From contig VXAI01000447.1 of assembly GCA_013399305.1 (NCBI GenBank), positions 293,231 to 357,230 of the forward strand: a DNA stretch of 64,000 nt, read 5' to 3'. Shown one piece after another: positions 29,826-40,222 of this stretch. The notes under the pieces were generated by a model that was not told the origin of the DNA, searched no databases, and saw only the letters and a list, made by a program, of their open reading frames with translations. The stretch is from Rostratula benghalensis (Eukaryota; Chordata; Aves; Charadriiformes; Rostratulidae). Both the position numbers and the translations under genes were made by a program. Each line of letters opens with the position of its first letter. Positions within the stretch are counted from its first letter, which is position 1.

Positions 29826-30881
29826 TCAGAGCTCATCAGAAGCTTCCTCCTCGCAATGAATGATGCTCATCTTCTTCTCATCCACCCGGGAAGAGATTTT
29901 CCTGCTGGAGGTGAACCCCAGGGACTGGCTGGCTCTTTGGCGGATGGTCCTCATGCGTGTCATGCAGTCCTCACTCGTCATCACGTAGATCAGGGGGTTG
30001 AGGGCGCTGTTGAAGCTGGCCAGGCCCCGGGTCACCTGGTAGGAAACGTAGATGTTCTTTAAAGCCTGAGTGCAAGCTCCTTGCAGCTGCCAGCCTCGAG
30101 ACAACAGGTTGAGGTTTCTGAAGATGTGGTAGGGGAGGAAGCAGATGGAGAAGAGGACCATCACGAGAATCACCAGTCTGATGCTTCTTCTCCTGAGGCT
30201 GATGTCCATGGTGTCATTCCTGCAGAGCACCATCACCACGTGGCAGTAGCATCCGATGATGATGAGGAACGGGATGATGAAGCCAGTCACCGTGATGACT
30301 ATGTTGTAGGGCAAGTAAATGCCCAGGTTCTCATGCCCCGTCGTGTCATGGCACCGTGTCCCCGTGTTATCCATCTTGCTGAAGGTGAAATCGGGAGCTA
30401 CCTGCGCGATGACCCACAGCCAGACCATCACGCTGAGCCACGCAGAAGAGGTTGCCCCATGGTACCGGCCCCACATCTTCAGTGGGTGCACGATGCCCAG
30501 GTAGCGGTGGACGCTGATGCAGGTGAGGAAGCCGATGCTGGCATAGAGGTTGAGGTGGAAGAGGCCCCGGGTGACACGGCACCAGCCGTGCCCGAAGAGC
30601 CAGGCTCTGTCCTGCAGGTAGTAGCTGACGAGGAAGGGCAGGGTGCTGACGTACAGCAGGTCGGCCATGCTCAGGTTGCCCACCAGCAGGCCCAGGGGAT
30701 GGCGGGTGCCCCGCCGGGGGCCGGTGCAGAGGTGCCACAGCCCCAGCCCGTTCCCCACCAGCCCCAGGGGAATCACCACCAGGTAGACGGTGGGCAAGAA
30801 GCGCTGGGTGAAGGCGGTGTCCACCGGGCACAGGGCCCTGCTGCCATTGCCGGGCCACTGGCCGAGAGCCTCGGTGGCCAT
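29826..30881 (-). CDS. P2Y-type nucleotide receptor (class A GPCR), P2RY1/P2RY11-like
   Basis: A single-exon 351-aa seven-transmembrane receptor at the plasma membrane. Seen: N-glycosylation site N12-G-S; Cys18, Cys101, Cys177 and Cys270, the four extracellular cysteines expected for two P2Y disulphides; HRY (125-127) in place of DRY, as in P2RY1; the loop-2 segment CHDTTGHE, close to CYDTTSDE of P2RY1; TM6 YHIFR, matching the H-x-x-R/K nucleotide-binding motif; TM7 YQVTRGLAS, identical to P2RY1, then NPLIY. These support an adenine- or uridine-nucleotide receptor of the P2Y1-like, Gq-coupled subgroup. The HRYLGIVHP segment also recalls P2RY11. The first ATG gives a normal short N-terminus. 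Length is typical (P2RY1 is 373 aa). The tail is acidic and ends SDEL. No P2Y gene is known to me between human KCNK15 and CCN5, so orthology is left open. Confidence 0.88.
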   Translation of the reverse strand: MATEALGQWPGNGSRALCPVDTAFTQRFLPTVYLVVIPLGLVGNGLGLWHLCTGPRRGTRHPLGLLVGNLSMADLLYVSTLPFLVSYYLQDRAWLFGHGWCRVTRGLFHLNLYASIGFLTCISVHRYLGIVHPLKMWGRYHGATSSAWLSVMVWLWVIAQVAPDFTFSKMDNTGTRCHDTTGHENLGIYLPYNIVITVTGFIIPFLIIIGCYCHVVMVLCRNDTMDISLRRRSIRLVILVMVLFSICFLPYHIFRNLNLLSRGWQLQGACTQALKNIYVSYQVTRGLASFNSALNPLIYVMTSEDCMTRMRTIRQRASQSLGFTSSRKISSRVDEKKMSIIHCEEEASDEL

Positions 30882-31250
30882 GGGGTGCTGTGGCAGGCCT
30901 GTCCCACGGCGGGGTGGCTGCTGCCGGGGCGGTGACGGCGGTGGCGGCGGCAGGGCTCGGTGGCAGCAGGGGCGGGGCGGCCCAGAGCCAACCCCGCGTT
31001 CCCCGGGACTGCGCTCCCCGCTCCTTGCCGGGCCCCGTCCGGGGGTTTCGGGGCGCAGGGCTCTTCCTGGACCCTGGGGAGGATGTGGCTGAGCCGAGAG
31101 CCCCGGTGTCCGCAGGCTCCCCCGGCGCCTGCCGCCAGCCCAGTTGAGATATTTTGAGCCGGATGCCGGGGAGGCGCAGGCCCAGGGCTATTTCGGACAC
31201 CGTGGAGGAAGGGAGCAGGGAGGGGGGGGCTCTGCCTTGGGGACGTGGCG
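30882..31250 (-). promoter_or_regulatory. CpG-rich 5' flank of the P2Y-like gene
   Basis: Immediately upstream of the receptor ATG the sequence becomes GC- and CpG-rich, with GGGGCGG-type motifs (about 30968-30975) and GCCGCC/GGCGGC runs. No TATA box is evident. It probably holds the promoter and 5' UTR; a non-coding first exon further right cannot be excluded. Confidence 0.5.
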
Positions 31251-34200
31251 GGGGAGATGTCTGACAATGGGGGTCCGGAGCTTTCAGCCTGCCTCTGCTC
31301 TCACCCACTCAGGGTGAGGAGACACCCCCTGATCTCTCCAGGGTGGTGGGGGGTGTTTGGAAGCCTGTGCCCCATGAGCTGCCCCTCACTTCCCTCTGCA
31401 CAGCCCTTCTCCTGGCTCCACGGCTCGTCCCGGAGCACAGGAGCAGGGATAAGGCAGAGACTGGCAGCTTTCCTGCCAGCCCTGCTCCAGCAGGCAGCCA
31501 GGACGGCAGGACAGCAGCCCCGCTCCCTGCCAAACCCCCGCACCTCCCCTAAACACACAGCCACATCCTGCTCTTGCTGCTCCCTCCCCAAAAATCCTCT
31601 CCCCGTTCCCAAATCTTTGACCCAAGCGGGGAGGGAACCCCAGGCTGTGACATTCCTCGCCTGCCTTCCCCGTCGCAGGGGATGTCGTGCAGAAGACAGG
31701 CTGGATGCTGTGAGGCTTGGGACAGGAGCTAAAGCCAAGGACCCCAAGGAGGACCCCCAAGAAAAGCCAGCCCCTTTCTGCATTGCTGAGCAGCTGCCAC
31801 TGCGTTTATGAGGCCAGAAATAACTTTATCTTCAGACACGGGAGTAAACATGCCATCAGTCAGACAGGAGAAGGTTTACCCTGACAAGCCACAGGGAAAT
31901 GACCTTGGCAAAACAACTTCATTTAAAGGGCTGGGCCCAGAAAGGGCTGTGGCTACCTGCTTTCCTGGAGCTTAATCTAGCGCAAAGGGTGGATAGAGCC
32001 TGGTATCTCATCTGCCAGCGGGCAAAGGAGTGGGGCAAATCTTGCTGAGCTATCCCGACTGCCCTTCCCTCCTTGGGAGCAGCTGAAGGTCACCGTTGGA
32101 CTGTGCTCAGGCAGGTTGGGGCCAGCGTAGAGAAGCCCAAGACGTGGGGTGGTGGTAGCTGCATGTTGAGAGCATCAGCATGTGTTGACTCCAGCACGGG
32201 CTTGATGGAGATGATTGATAAATGACAGGAAAGGCTGCATAGTATTTCCTGCCTTCATGATAAAATTTCACCCCAAGAGGTAAAGCTTAAAAGCTGTAGG
32301 GTGAGGATATGATTATACGGTTTTCCTGAGGTTTGCAGAGGCTCTGGTGGGGCTGTGCAGCAGCAGCAGAGGAGCGGGTCCATGGGGGCTCACTCCTCAG
32401 GACAGCAGTGCTCCATCCTGCCCTGCTCCTGCCCCCTTCTCCTCCGTGCATTTCAGCTGCTCCTGCAGCCTGGGCAATCCTGGGGTGGCACTTGCAGACC
32501 CCCAATGGAAGCGCTCCCTGTTTGTTCCTCTCATCTTGATGGGCTTCCACACGGAAGCCACACCTCCACGTGGAAGCCCATCAAGATGAGAGGAATAAAT
32601 TGGGAGCAGTTACATTTGTCCCAGAGCAGCAACCATTGGGGAAACTGAGGCAGGGAGAGCAGCAGGCTGGAAAGGCTGCTGTAATCACAGAAGTGTCACA
32701 AGCTGCCCTCAGCAGCATGGGCAAAACTGTCTTAGTCCCCAGAATGAAGGCTTGGGGCTGGGTACCCCCTGCCATGGGAAGAGAGGAGCAGGGTAGGATG
32801 CAGGGAGCACTGCCCCATGCCCAGCTGTAGCCCTGTGCCCTCCTGCGTGCTCCCTGGATTTGTTGGAGGCACACATGCAGCAGCACAGCTCCTCTCCTCT
32901 CTCCTGCCTGCCTTGTGTGTGATCAAAGTGCCCTCTTGGCCCGTGATTTCACCCACAACGGAGGTGCTGCCACCCAACTCTTCCCTGATCATCCCGTATC
33001 AGGATGCTCCCCCCCAGTGCCCGCCTCGGGCACACGGCAACGATGCTGCTGCCATCACATCCAGGGCAGTGTCAGAGCACGGGGCTGGGATAGATCCTGC
33101 CAGTAGCAAACACAAGCGATGGGCTAAAAAAAAACCAGGGGGGGGCTCTTGAACAGCAAAAAAATAAAAGGGGGGGCCTTGATCTACTGGTTTTTATCAA
33201 GCACTTCACTCCCGTGCCTGGGGAGGTAGCTGAAAATGGTTAGCTTTAATGAGGGACTCATCCAGCCCTTTGTCAGCCCTTTCTCTCCATGCATTTGAAA
33301 GTCATCAGTCATGAGAATGGCTTGGGGAAAAAAAAAAAAAAAACCAACAAAAAACCCACAAAACATTCTGATGCACGTTGTTTACTCATGCAGTAGTACA
33401 GCTTCTCCTTCAGCTGCTGAGTGTGCTTACACTGAAATGATCTGTGATCTATTGCTCACCGCTGGTCCAGGAATATGGTTGTCAAATCACATGCCACTTA
33501 AGTGTGCAGATGTGGCAGTGTGCCTTAAGGGCAGAGGTGAGTTGCCTTCTGGTTCGGTTTTTCTCGTTGTTTTTCTTGTGTTTGTTTGGTTTTTTCATCT
33601 TTACAGGTGACCATAATCACCTGGGGATGGTGGAGCATTTATCTACTGCCCCACAAGAACAGGCAGAGCCTGGGACCCACTGTATCGGAGGCTGCAATAA
33701 ACCTGATCCACAAATAACCGTGTTTCCAGGGTAGCAGGGCTTTAGAGGGAGTAGCAAATATTGTGAGACTGGCAATCAAATTGCAAGAGTTGATTTCCCT
33801 GTATTCTTAGGGAAAAATAACTCAGATTTATTTGGATTCATTAATTCATTACTTAGATGGTTTTTGCTCAGTGAATCAGGGAGAAATGACTTTCTGCAGG
33901 GGAAAAAAAAAAAAGAAAAAAGAGAGAAAATAATAGCACAGGTGCATTGAGTCATTTCTGTTTGAGGTAAGAATTACAGGTTGCTGCTTAAAAAGTGACC
34001 TTTTGATTTTTAGCATCACCCAGAGGTGGCTGGGCAGGATTTTGGAGGCAGTGAGAGCCCTGGCAGCATTGTCTGCCTTGATGGCTGTGTCCCAGTGTGC
34101 TCAAACATAAACTGGCTTAGAAACAGTTTTTTCAGGACACAGGATGTGTCTCATCCATGTCAATCGAGGAACACTGTGGGTTTATACTCCGACCCAGTGG

Positions 34201-34534
34201 TAACACAGCCAGTGCCCTGCTGTGCTCTCCCACACATCCAGGCAGCGAGCAGAGACCTGGGGACTGCAATGGTTTGAGAAACTGGGGCTGGTCCCCCCGG
34301 CAGCAATGATGGAGTGGCTAAAAGCAAAAGGGCAGAATTCAATCCAGGCTATAACATACCGCAATAAAAATCCCAGAACTTTGATTAACTTTTCTTTCAT
34401 TATTTTTTTCTTATTCTAAACAGCCCGATCCTGGGTCAGGCCTTTTCTCCAGCAGCCAGGCTGGAGTGAGCGGAGCTCCCCTGGGGCTCACCGGAGCCGG
34501 GATCACCCCAACACAGACTGGCCCAGACAAGCTG
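31251..34534. other. intergenic region between P2Y-like promoter and CCN5 3' end
   Basis: No gene is recognised. It contains a strong inverted repeat at about 32525-32595, a G/A-rich simple stretch near 33125-33180 and poly(A) runs near 33328 and 33900. Confidence 0.6.
32525..32595. repeat. perfect 26-bp inverted repeat with 19-base loop
   Basis: The arm at 32525-32550 is the exact reverse complement of the arm at 32570-32595; the loop is 32551-32569. Beyond the perfect stem the match continues outward for roughly 25 more bases at reduced identity, giving an imperfect palindrome of about 120 bp. It could be a fold-back local duplication, a small inverted-repeat element, or a hairpin RNA. Both arms encode the same short peptide start (MEAHQDERNK) when read outward from the loop, a simple result of the inversion. 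Confidence 0.92.
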
Positions 34535-34554
34535 TGCACCGAGATGAGCACACC

Positions 34555-34560
34555 TTTATT
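34555..34560 (-). terminator. CCN5: distal CCN5 polyadenylation signal candidate
   Basis: AATAAA on the - strand about 1.6 kb after the stop codon. Confidence 0.4.
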
Positions 34561-34853
34561 TTCAGTTCCACAAATACACCTCTAAAGTGTCCAGATCTCA
34601 CCTGGACATGTCACCTAAACTGCTGGCTCCTTTCCATTCGCCCTTCTCGCCTCGCTGGGGGTCACATTCCCTCTGCACGCTCCTGCGAGGCCGTTAGAGG
34701 GCATTTGGGTTTCATTTTTCCATCACCCCGAAGGATTATCGCTGTGAGAACGCTAAGGCAGAGCCGGCGAGCAGCTCTCCTGTGCCGACTCTTGCCCGGC
34801 TGGAGCAGCTCCAGGCCTTCGGGAGAGGGTCCCGACTCATCTTTGCCATTTGT

Positions 34854-34940
34854 TTGCTCTTCTTGCCTGCTTTTCTTTCGTGTTTTCTCTTCTTGCCTGC
34901 TTTTCTTTCATGTTTTCTCTTCTTGCCTGCTTTTCTTTCG
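34854..34940. repeat. 30-bp tandem repeat, about 3 copies
   Basis: Units at 34861-34890, 34891-34920 and a partial copy 34921-34940, with single-base variation. On the - strand the unit reads as a basic peptide repeat of Arg-Lys-Ala-Gly-Lys-Lys type in an open frame, but it lies in presumed 3' UTR. Confidence 0.92.
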
Positions 34941-35098
34941 GCCCTGGCGCGCGGGGTATGTGCTTGGATGGCAGGAGGTATGTCTGCTGCTGCTGCGGAG
35001 CGCTGTCTCCTGCGTCTGAGCTCCTCGCTCGCCGAAGCCCTTGCCAAACCGCCAGTGCTTTGGAGAGGAGGAGGCCGGGAGGGGCAGGAAGGTTGGTG

Positions 35099-35104
35099 TT
35101 TATT
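35099..35104 (-). terminator. CCN5: proximal CCN5 polyadenylation signal candidate
   Basis: AATAAA on the - strand about 1.08 kb after the CCN5 stop codon. Which of the two signals is used cannot be told from sequence. Confidence 0.45.
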
Positions 35105-36181
35105 CTGGAGAGACGCGGGGAAGGTGAATTAGAGCTTGCCATCAGGAGGATGCCTCTGCCCGTGCCCAGGAAGGCGGCTGCTGGGCTTGCAGGGTGGATA
35201 TCGTGGGAGGGCTGAGCTCCTGCACGGTCAAGCTGCTCGGTCTGGCGTGGTGGTGATTTGTGGTGTGCAGCTCAATGGACCTGCTCCTTCCTCGAGGGGC
35301 ACCAGGGCATGAGGGTTCCCTGGGGAATTTGGGCTTCCATGTGCTGGAGACAGTCTCTCGCAGGGTGAGTGATGTGGTGGAGGAGAGGCATCACCTTGCC
35401 AAAAGCCCCACCGATCCAGCAAAGGACCAGTTCCTGGTTTCTCAGGTGGGTTCACGCTCAGGGCGGGGTTTCCCCATTTCCCACTTCATTCAGCCCAAGA
35501 AACTCGGGGATGCTGCCCAGTAACCCTGCCTGGGGCAGTGGGGGTGCATAGAGCAGGCAGGTGCTGGGTGACATGGGGATCTTGTTCTCTATTTCCACCC
35601 TCCTTCGCAGCCAAAGTCCATCAGTTCTTCCCCAGTTTCCCAAGGGCCATGTCCTCCATTTCCACCAAAACCACAGTGCCGTGGGCTTGTGCCAGACTCT
35701 TTGCCAGGATGAGGCGTTGGCCCTGGGATGCGACTGGGGTGAGCACAGCTACAAACGACCTCCTCTCAAACTTCCCCTCTGGAAAAGAAAAGCAGAGAGT
35801 GATGGGGAGATGGATGGGGTGGTGATGTGTCCATACTTAGGCTGTGCCAGGCTAATTAAAAGTGGCAGAGCCCTGCCTCTCCAGTGTACCCAGGGAGCCA
35901 GGCAGGAGCTGCAGATGCATCTCCAACCATAGGGGCAGGTTGAGCCCACCTGCAAGGCTCAGGGTTACATGGGATCCATGGTGCTCTTGGGTTCAGACAT
36001 CCAGAGATTCCCAAATTCAAGTCTGCACCTACCATCAGCTCTTTTCCAAGTGCAGTTTCAGAAGATCTTTCTTCTGTCCCTGAGACGTGGTCAGCTCATG
36101 GCTGAGGAGGGCTGATGGGGTACCCACAGGTAATGAGGGGTCCCACAGCTCATGGTTGACATTTCCCTTTCTCGGTCAAAC

Positions 36182-36417
36182 CTATTGTCCAAAGGCACCA
36201 GCTTCTCTGAGGCCCTCACTTACCACCAGGGATGCTGCTGGCAGGGCTGGGCAGGGTCTGGCCATGCAGAGCCGCCTCTGAGTCTCCAGCCTGCAGTAGT
36301 GGTTCTGGTTGGAGACACGGGTAGAAAAGCCCACCCCACAAGTGGCTGAGCAGGTGCTCCACTCTGTGCTCCACTCCTGGCAGGGGTACGGCAGCAGCGG
36401 GGATATAGCCCCAGGGG
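36182..36417 (-). CDS. CCN5: CCN5 exon 4 (TSP1 domain, stop)
   Basis: A long pyrimidine tract and CATCCAG precede the exon (acceptor at 36418-36420). It completes the Ala177 codon and encodes a linker, the TSP1 repeat and a short tail ending AGAFGQ. A consensus donor GTAAGT lies in frame at 36218-36223, after Val241, so a shorter exon 4 joined to an unseen exon is possible. The stop shown gives the length expected for CCN5. Confidence 0.9.
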
Positions 36418-39400
36418 CTGGATGGGAAGAGATGAGGAGGGAAAAGGGTGATTGGAACCAGGCACTGTGCAGCGTGCCCTGTGGGTGCTGCAGAGACGCA
36501 GCAGGGAAATGTGCAGTGAGGTGTTTCCTGCTCACGGTCTGGGGGGAAGGAACCATCCCCGGAGACCCTGTGTGGGCATTTCCCACTGGCACGCCCTGCA
36601 TCTTACCTGTCCCAGCGTCCCGCAGGAGGTGCTGGTCCCGGGCTTCACAGATCCACTCAGGGCAGCACTTCCCCGGGACCTCCACACGCCGTGGGTAGGG
36701 GCAGTCCGGGGTGGGCAGCCGGACGTCCTCCTGGCAGAGGGGGATGCAGGTGAAGCCCCCATCCAGGCAGCGGCACTGGAGTTTGCAGCTGGGCTGGAAA
36801 ACCTCCCCGTCTCGATAGACCCGGCCGTTTACCTCGCAGCCCTCCTCGCTGTCTTCAACTGCAAGTGACAGCCGGGGAACCCGTCAGGGACAAAGTGACA
36901 GAGAGAGGTGGATGGCAGAGGGGACTGCTGGGGGAAACTGTGGGGCTGGCATGAAGAGACTGAACAGAGGGGCAAGAGAAGTGACTGAGAGGTGTGTGGG
37001 GCAGACATGGGTTTGCAGCAGTGTGTGCATCAGCCAACCTCCTCCCCCTCCTGCCTCCTCTCCTGATCTCTGTATTTCCAAAGCAGCAGCTGAGCACTTT
37101 GTGGGGAACCCACTGCCCTTCAGCTTGGAACCCACCTTTTGGGGTGTTCAGGCTACAAAAAGTTTCTCTGAATTTTCTCTGGAGAACCCCCCAGGCTCCA
37201 GCCCCAGCAGGGTGACTGCAGCATCCCCAGGACCCCCCATGTCCATCCCTGCTCAAACCACCCCAAATCCCCAGTTGGTAAACGGCACAAGAGCTGGCTG
37301 AGGCTGTGCCACAGCCCTGAGGCCAAACTGCATCCATCAGCCTCAACAAAGCTGCTTTCAGAGCCTCAACTGCTTCCCTGGAAGCACTGTGGGATGCCTG
37401 GCACTGGCCAGAGCGGGGGTTACACTGGGCTGGGTGGTCAGGGGCAGCCCTGGGCGACGTGGGCACCCCTGTGCTCACAGTTGCAGGTAGCTCCTGTCCC
37501 TGTGGGTGCTGCACTGTAGTCACAGACGAGGCCCTGGCTCTGGTCGCAGACATGGAGGAAGTCACAGGGCTCTCCCAGGCGCCGGGCGCAGATCTTACAG
37601 CAGCCGCAGCCGTCCAGGACCAGGGGGGACCCGCGGGGGCAGTGGGGTGGCACCCAGGGGCAGTAGCATGGTCTCCGGCACAGCTGGGCACACACCTGTG
37701 GAAGCAAAGCCATCCCTGATTCCAGTCTCACTGGGACAGGCAGGTTACCTTCTCCCGGTGGAGGAAGGCTCTGCAAATCAATCCGTGGGAATGTGGCAAA
37801 GCAGCCTGGAAAACTACTGTCCCCTCAGGGCACAGTGTGACGGGCACCTATGGAAAACCAGGGAGGATCAGGCATACTCTGCAGGATGGGGACTTAAAAC
37901 ACACCACTGCTATGAATGGGCAGGGGGAGGATGGAGCTACAAGGCAAACATTCCAGGTAGTGGTGGTTATTTGAGGGCTGAGAGCCCTTAAGCAGCCCAG
38001 CAGGAGGGAAGGGGGATGGGAAAGCAGCCTGTCCCATTCCAGTTGGAGATGTGACTTTGCAGGTGAGGAATGCAAGTGGTGAGGGCACAGCACCTCACTC
38101 GGAACAGTCTCCACAGCTCTCATTTGTGCTGAGAAGCAGGACATCACTTTGGCAGTGGGGGAACCGAAGCCAAGTGAAGCTCCCTGCTTGCCTTCCTGGT
38201 CCAGCTGCCTCCTCTGCCTGGCCCTGGCTGCAGCATCCTCTGCCTGGCCTGCGCCTGCTGGGCGAGGAGCCCTGAGACAGGCACGTTTTCGAGGGCTGGG
38301 AGCTCCGTTTCCCCTCCAAGCTGGACTGAGTGCTCACTTGGGCAGGGCTGTGCAGTGCTCAGCCCATTGTTTGCCAGGGATGTGCCTGCAGGAGTGCACC
38401 ACGGCAGGTAGGTCTTTACAGCCAGGGCTCATTCTGCTTGCACGATTACCCTGGCACAAACAGGTTTTGCAGGCAGCGCTTGTGCTGCTGTCATTCTGTA
38501 TCTGACAGGGTGTTGCATACGGGGCCCAGAGCCAAGGGAATTGGCTCTGCAGTTTGGAAGGGAATGCTTTGCCAGTCCTGGTCCAGCAGCGTGTGTGAGC
38601 CCCCCCCCAGCAGCCCCCCAGCAGCCCTTGCTGCTCAGCATCACACACGCTCTGCTCGTGCAACCAAAATATTCATCCCTGTGCCAGTCTGGATACTGGT
38701 GTGTCTGCTGAGGCTGCCAAGAGATCGATGGGTTTGGCTGGACCACGTGCATTTTAGATACCTTTTTTTCTTTTTTCTTTAGGTTTCTCCCAGTAGCTCA
38801 GGACTGAGATGACCAGTTAGAGAAGGTAGGTACTGGTTAGCTGTTCCCCATTTGCAGTGATTCGAATGGGGTTTTTTATGGGGCTGTAGAAAAGTCAGTG
38901 CCAGCAACTGGGGATAAAGTATATCCAAAGTGGGCTGGGGAATTTCTGTCTTATTCTGGATTTATCAATGAGCAGAGAGTTATTAGTGTGGCAGAAACTG
39001 GAGAAGGACTCACAGCCGGGATAGAAGGACTGGCTGTGGTGGCCAGGTTTGGGCTGGAGGCACGAGGGCCCTTGATGATTCTCCAGGCACTTGTGAGCAC
39101 CTGGGGCAGGAGTCATCTCTCTGTCACAGCTCACCCAGGCAGCCAAGGGCATTATTCATCTTTCAGGAGGTTGCTATTACAAATCAACGTTTTAGAAAGA
39201 TTAGCCAAGCCAACTCCATTAATCCATTTCCCCCTGCTCCTTGTAATTAACTTGTCTTTAGATGACAATGTGGCTCCTATCAGAGATCTTAACTGTCTGG
39301 GAAAGGAGCCAAATAGGCAAGATGCTGCCATGATGTCCCTGCTTGCAGAAGGTCTGCTTTGGGATTTAAGCAGCAATTAGAACTTGGAGCTGAGATATGC

Positions 39401-40045
39401 CAAACTTTTCAACTCTCCTGTTCTCTGCACAGGCAATTATTTTCACATGGAGTCCAAGAGAAAAGGGAAAAAAAATAATTAAAAAAAAATCACTGCAACA
39501 ACCCAAATCCTGTCAGAGGCATTGGCTTTGCATGAGCATCCCGGGGAAAGGGGGGAGAGCTGAGTAATGCCAAGGCTGGTGCTCACTGCTTGGCCCCCTG
39601 CCTCGGGAGCCTGGGCAGGGACCAAGGAGTCTGCAGGAGCCGCTGCCACCGAGCTGCTGCTCCCTTGCAGGAACACATACCACAGCCCTGGGAGAGCTGC
39701 AGGGACGGGCGAGCAAACAGAGCACATTGCTGTCATTCCTGCCTGCTCCCCGGACTTGCACAACTTTGGCCCGTGAAGGTGAAGACCCTGCTGCTTAATT
39801 GGAAATGCCTCTCCCAAGCCTTAGCTCTGCCCCCATGGGACTGCAGAAATACAGCCCGGTGGCCAGCTGGTGGTAGCCTCCGGGCTCATTGTTAACGCCC
39901 CAGCCCTCCCTGCATCTCGCTTTGCACCTACCGGGTGCTTCCCTGAGTAAAGGCTAAAGCCACCCCAGGGCCCCGTCTCCCTTACCTTGGAGAGGATGCA
40001 GAGGAGGGAGAGGAAGAGGAGCTGCTTCTCCGGCGGGAGCCTCAT
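36182..40045 (-). CDS. CCN5: CCN5 (WISP2), secreted matricellular protein, whole coding span
   Basis: Four coding exons, complement join(36182..36417, 36607..36858, 37479..37695, 39986..40045), give 254 aa (human 250). CCN5 is a secreted protein that modulates growth-factor and Wnt-related signalling and matrix behaviour. Domains seen: signal peptide 1 to about 20; IGFBP domain about 22-92 with the diagnostic GCGCC (49-53) and [12 protein letters not shown] domain about 98-163 with EVNGR, DGGFTC and KCCPEW; TSP1 domain about 191-232 with [11 protein letters not shown] and the near-invariant [16 protein letters not shown]. The C-terminal cystine-knot of other CCN proteins is absent, as is diagnostic of CCN5. 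All splice sites are GT-AG and frames join cleanly. KCNK15 on the same strand and ADA divergent match the human order. Confidence 0.96.
36418..36606 (-). other. CCN5: CCN5 intron 3
   Basis: A 189-bp intron between the VWC and TSP1 exons. Its length is a multiple of three and it has no stop in the flanking frame, so retention would insert 63 residues without frameshift. Confidence 0.85.
36607..36858 (-). CDS. CCN5: CCN5 exon 3 (VWC domain)
   Basis: Acceptor TCACTTGCAG and donor GTAAGA bound 252 bases. It encodes Phe93 (split codon) to Thr176 with the ten-cysteine VWC pattern and CCPEWIC at its end, aligned with human CCN5. Confidence 0.95.
36859..37478 (-). other. CCN5: CCN5 intron 2
   Basis: A 620-bp GT-AG intron in phase 1 with no other recognisable content. 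Confidence 0.88.
37479..37695 (-). CDS. CCN5: CCN5 exon 2 (IGFBP domain)
   Basis: Acceptor GCTTCCACAG and donor GTGAGC bound 217 bases. It encodes residues 21-92: [33 protein letters not shown] and QSQGLVC, closely matching human CCN5. Confidence 0.96.
37696..39985 (-). other. CCN5: CCN5 intron 1
   Basis: A 2.3-kb phase-0 intron with donor GTAAGG at the end of the signal-peptide exon. No repeat or extra exon was recognised in it. Confidence 0.88.
39986..40045 (-). CDS. CCN5: CCN5 exon 1 (signal peptide)
   Basis: Sixty bases encode the 20 residues [20 protein letters not shown], a hydrophobic signal peptide. The exon ends at AAG|GTAAGG on a codon boundary, joining in frame to VCAQLC. Confidence 0.92.
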
Positions 40046-40147
40046 GCTGCTCTCCCCTCTGCCACTTCAGCACATCACCCCCCAGGCAGTTTGGAGGCAG
40101 CAGCTTGTGTTCGCAGGTTTTAAAGCCCCGAGTAGGTCCTGCTGGTG

Positions 40148-40190
40148 TTTATACTCTCCCTGCTCTGATGTCACTCACGGGCTCCAATAT
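40148..40190 (-). promoter_or_regulatory. CCN5: CCN5 core promoter: TATA box, CRE-like site, inverted CCAAT
   Basis: On the - strand, in order toward the gene, are ATTGG (40184-40188), TGACATCA (40166-40173, a CRE/AP-1-like octamer) and TATAAA (40148-40153), about 105 bases upstream of the ATG. Spacing fits a TATA-driven start near 40115-40125. cAMP or AP-1 responsiveness is an inference from the motif only. Confidence 0.6.
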
Positions 40191-40222
40191 AAACATGAGT
40201 AGGTTTGGACAAGCCTCAAGAG

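Larger units (their letters stand above)
34535..36181 (-). other. CCN5: CCN5 3' UTR (probable)
   Basis: It starts after the CCN5 stop. Two - strand AATAAA signals are present, at 35099-35104 and 34555-34560, so two transcript ends are possible. A 30-bp tandem repeat lies between them. No cystine-knot (CT) coding exon is visible here. Confidence 0.5.

Noticed and set aside
29826..29840. C-terminal SDEL of the P2Y-like receptor as an ER-retention signal
   Set aside because: KDEL-type signals act on soluble luminal proteins; this tail is cytoplasmic.
34535..36181. Search for a CCN C-terminal cystine-knot exon downstream of CCN5 TSP1
   Set aside because: No cysteine pattern of a CT domain found on the - strand; absence agrees with CCN5.
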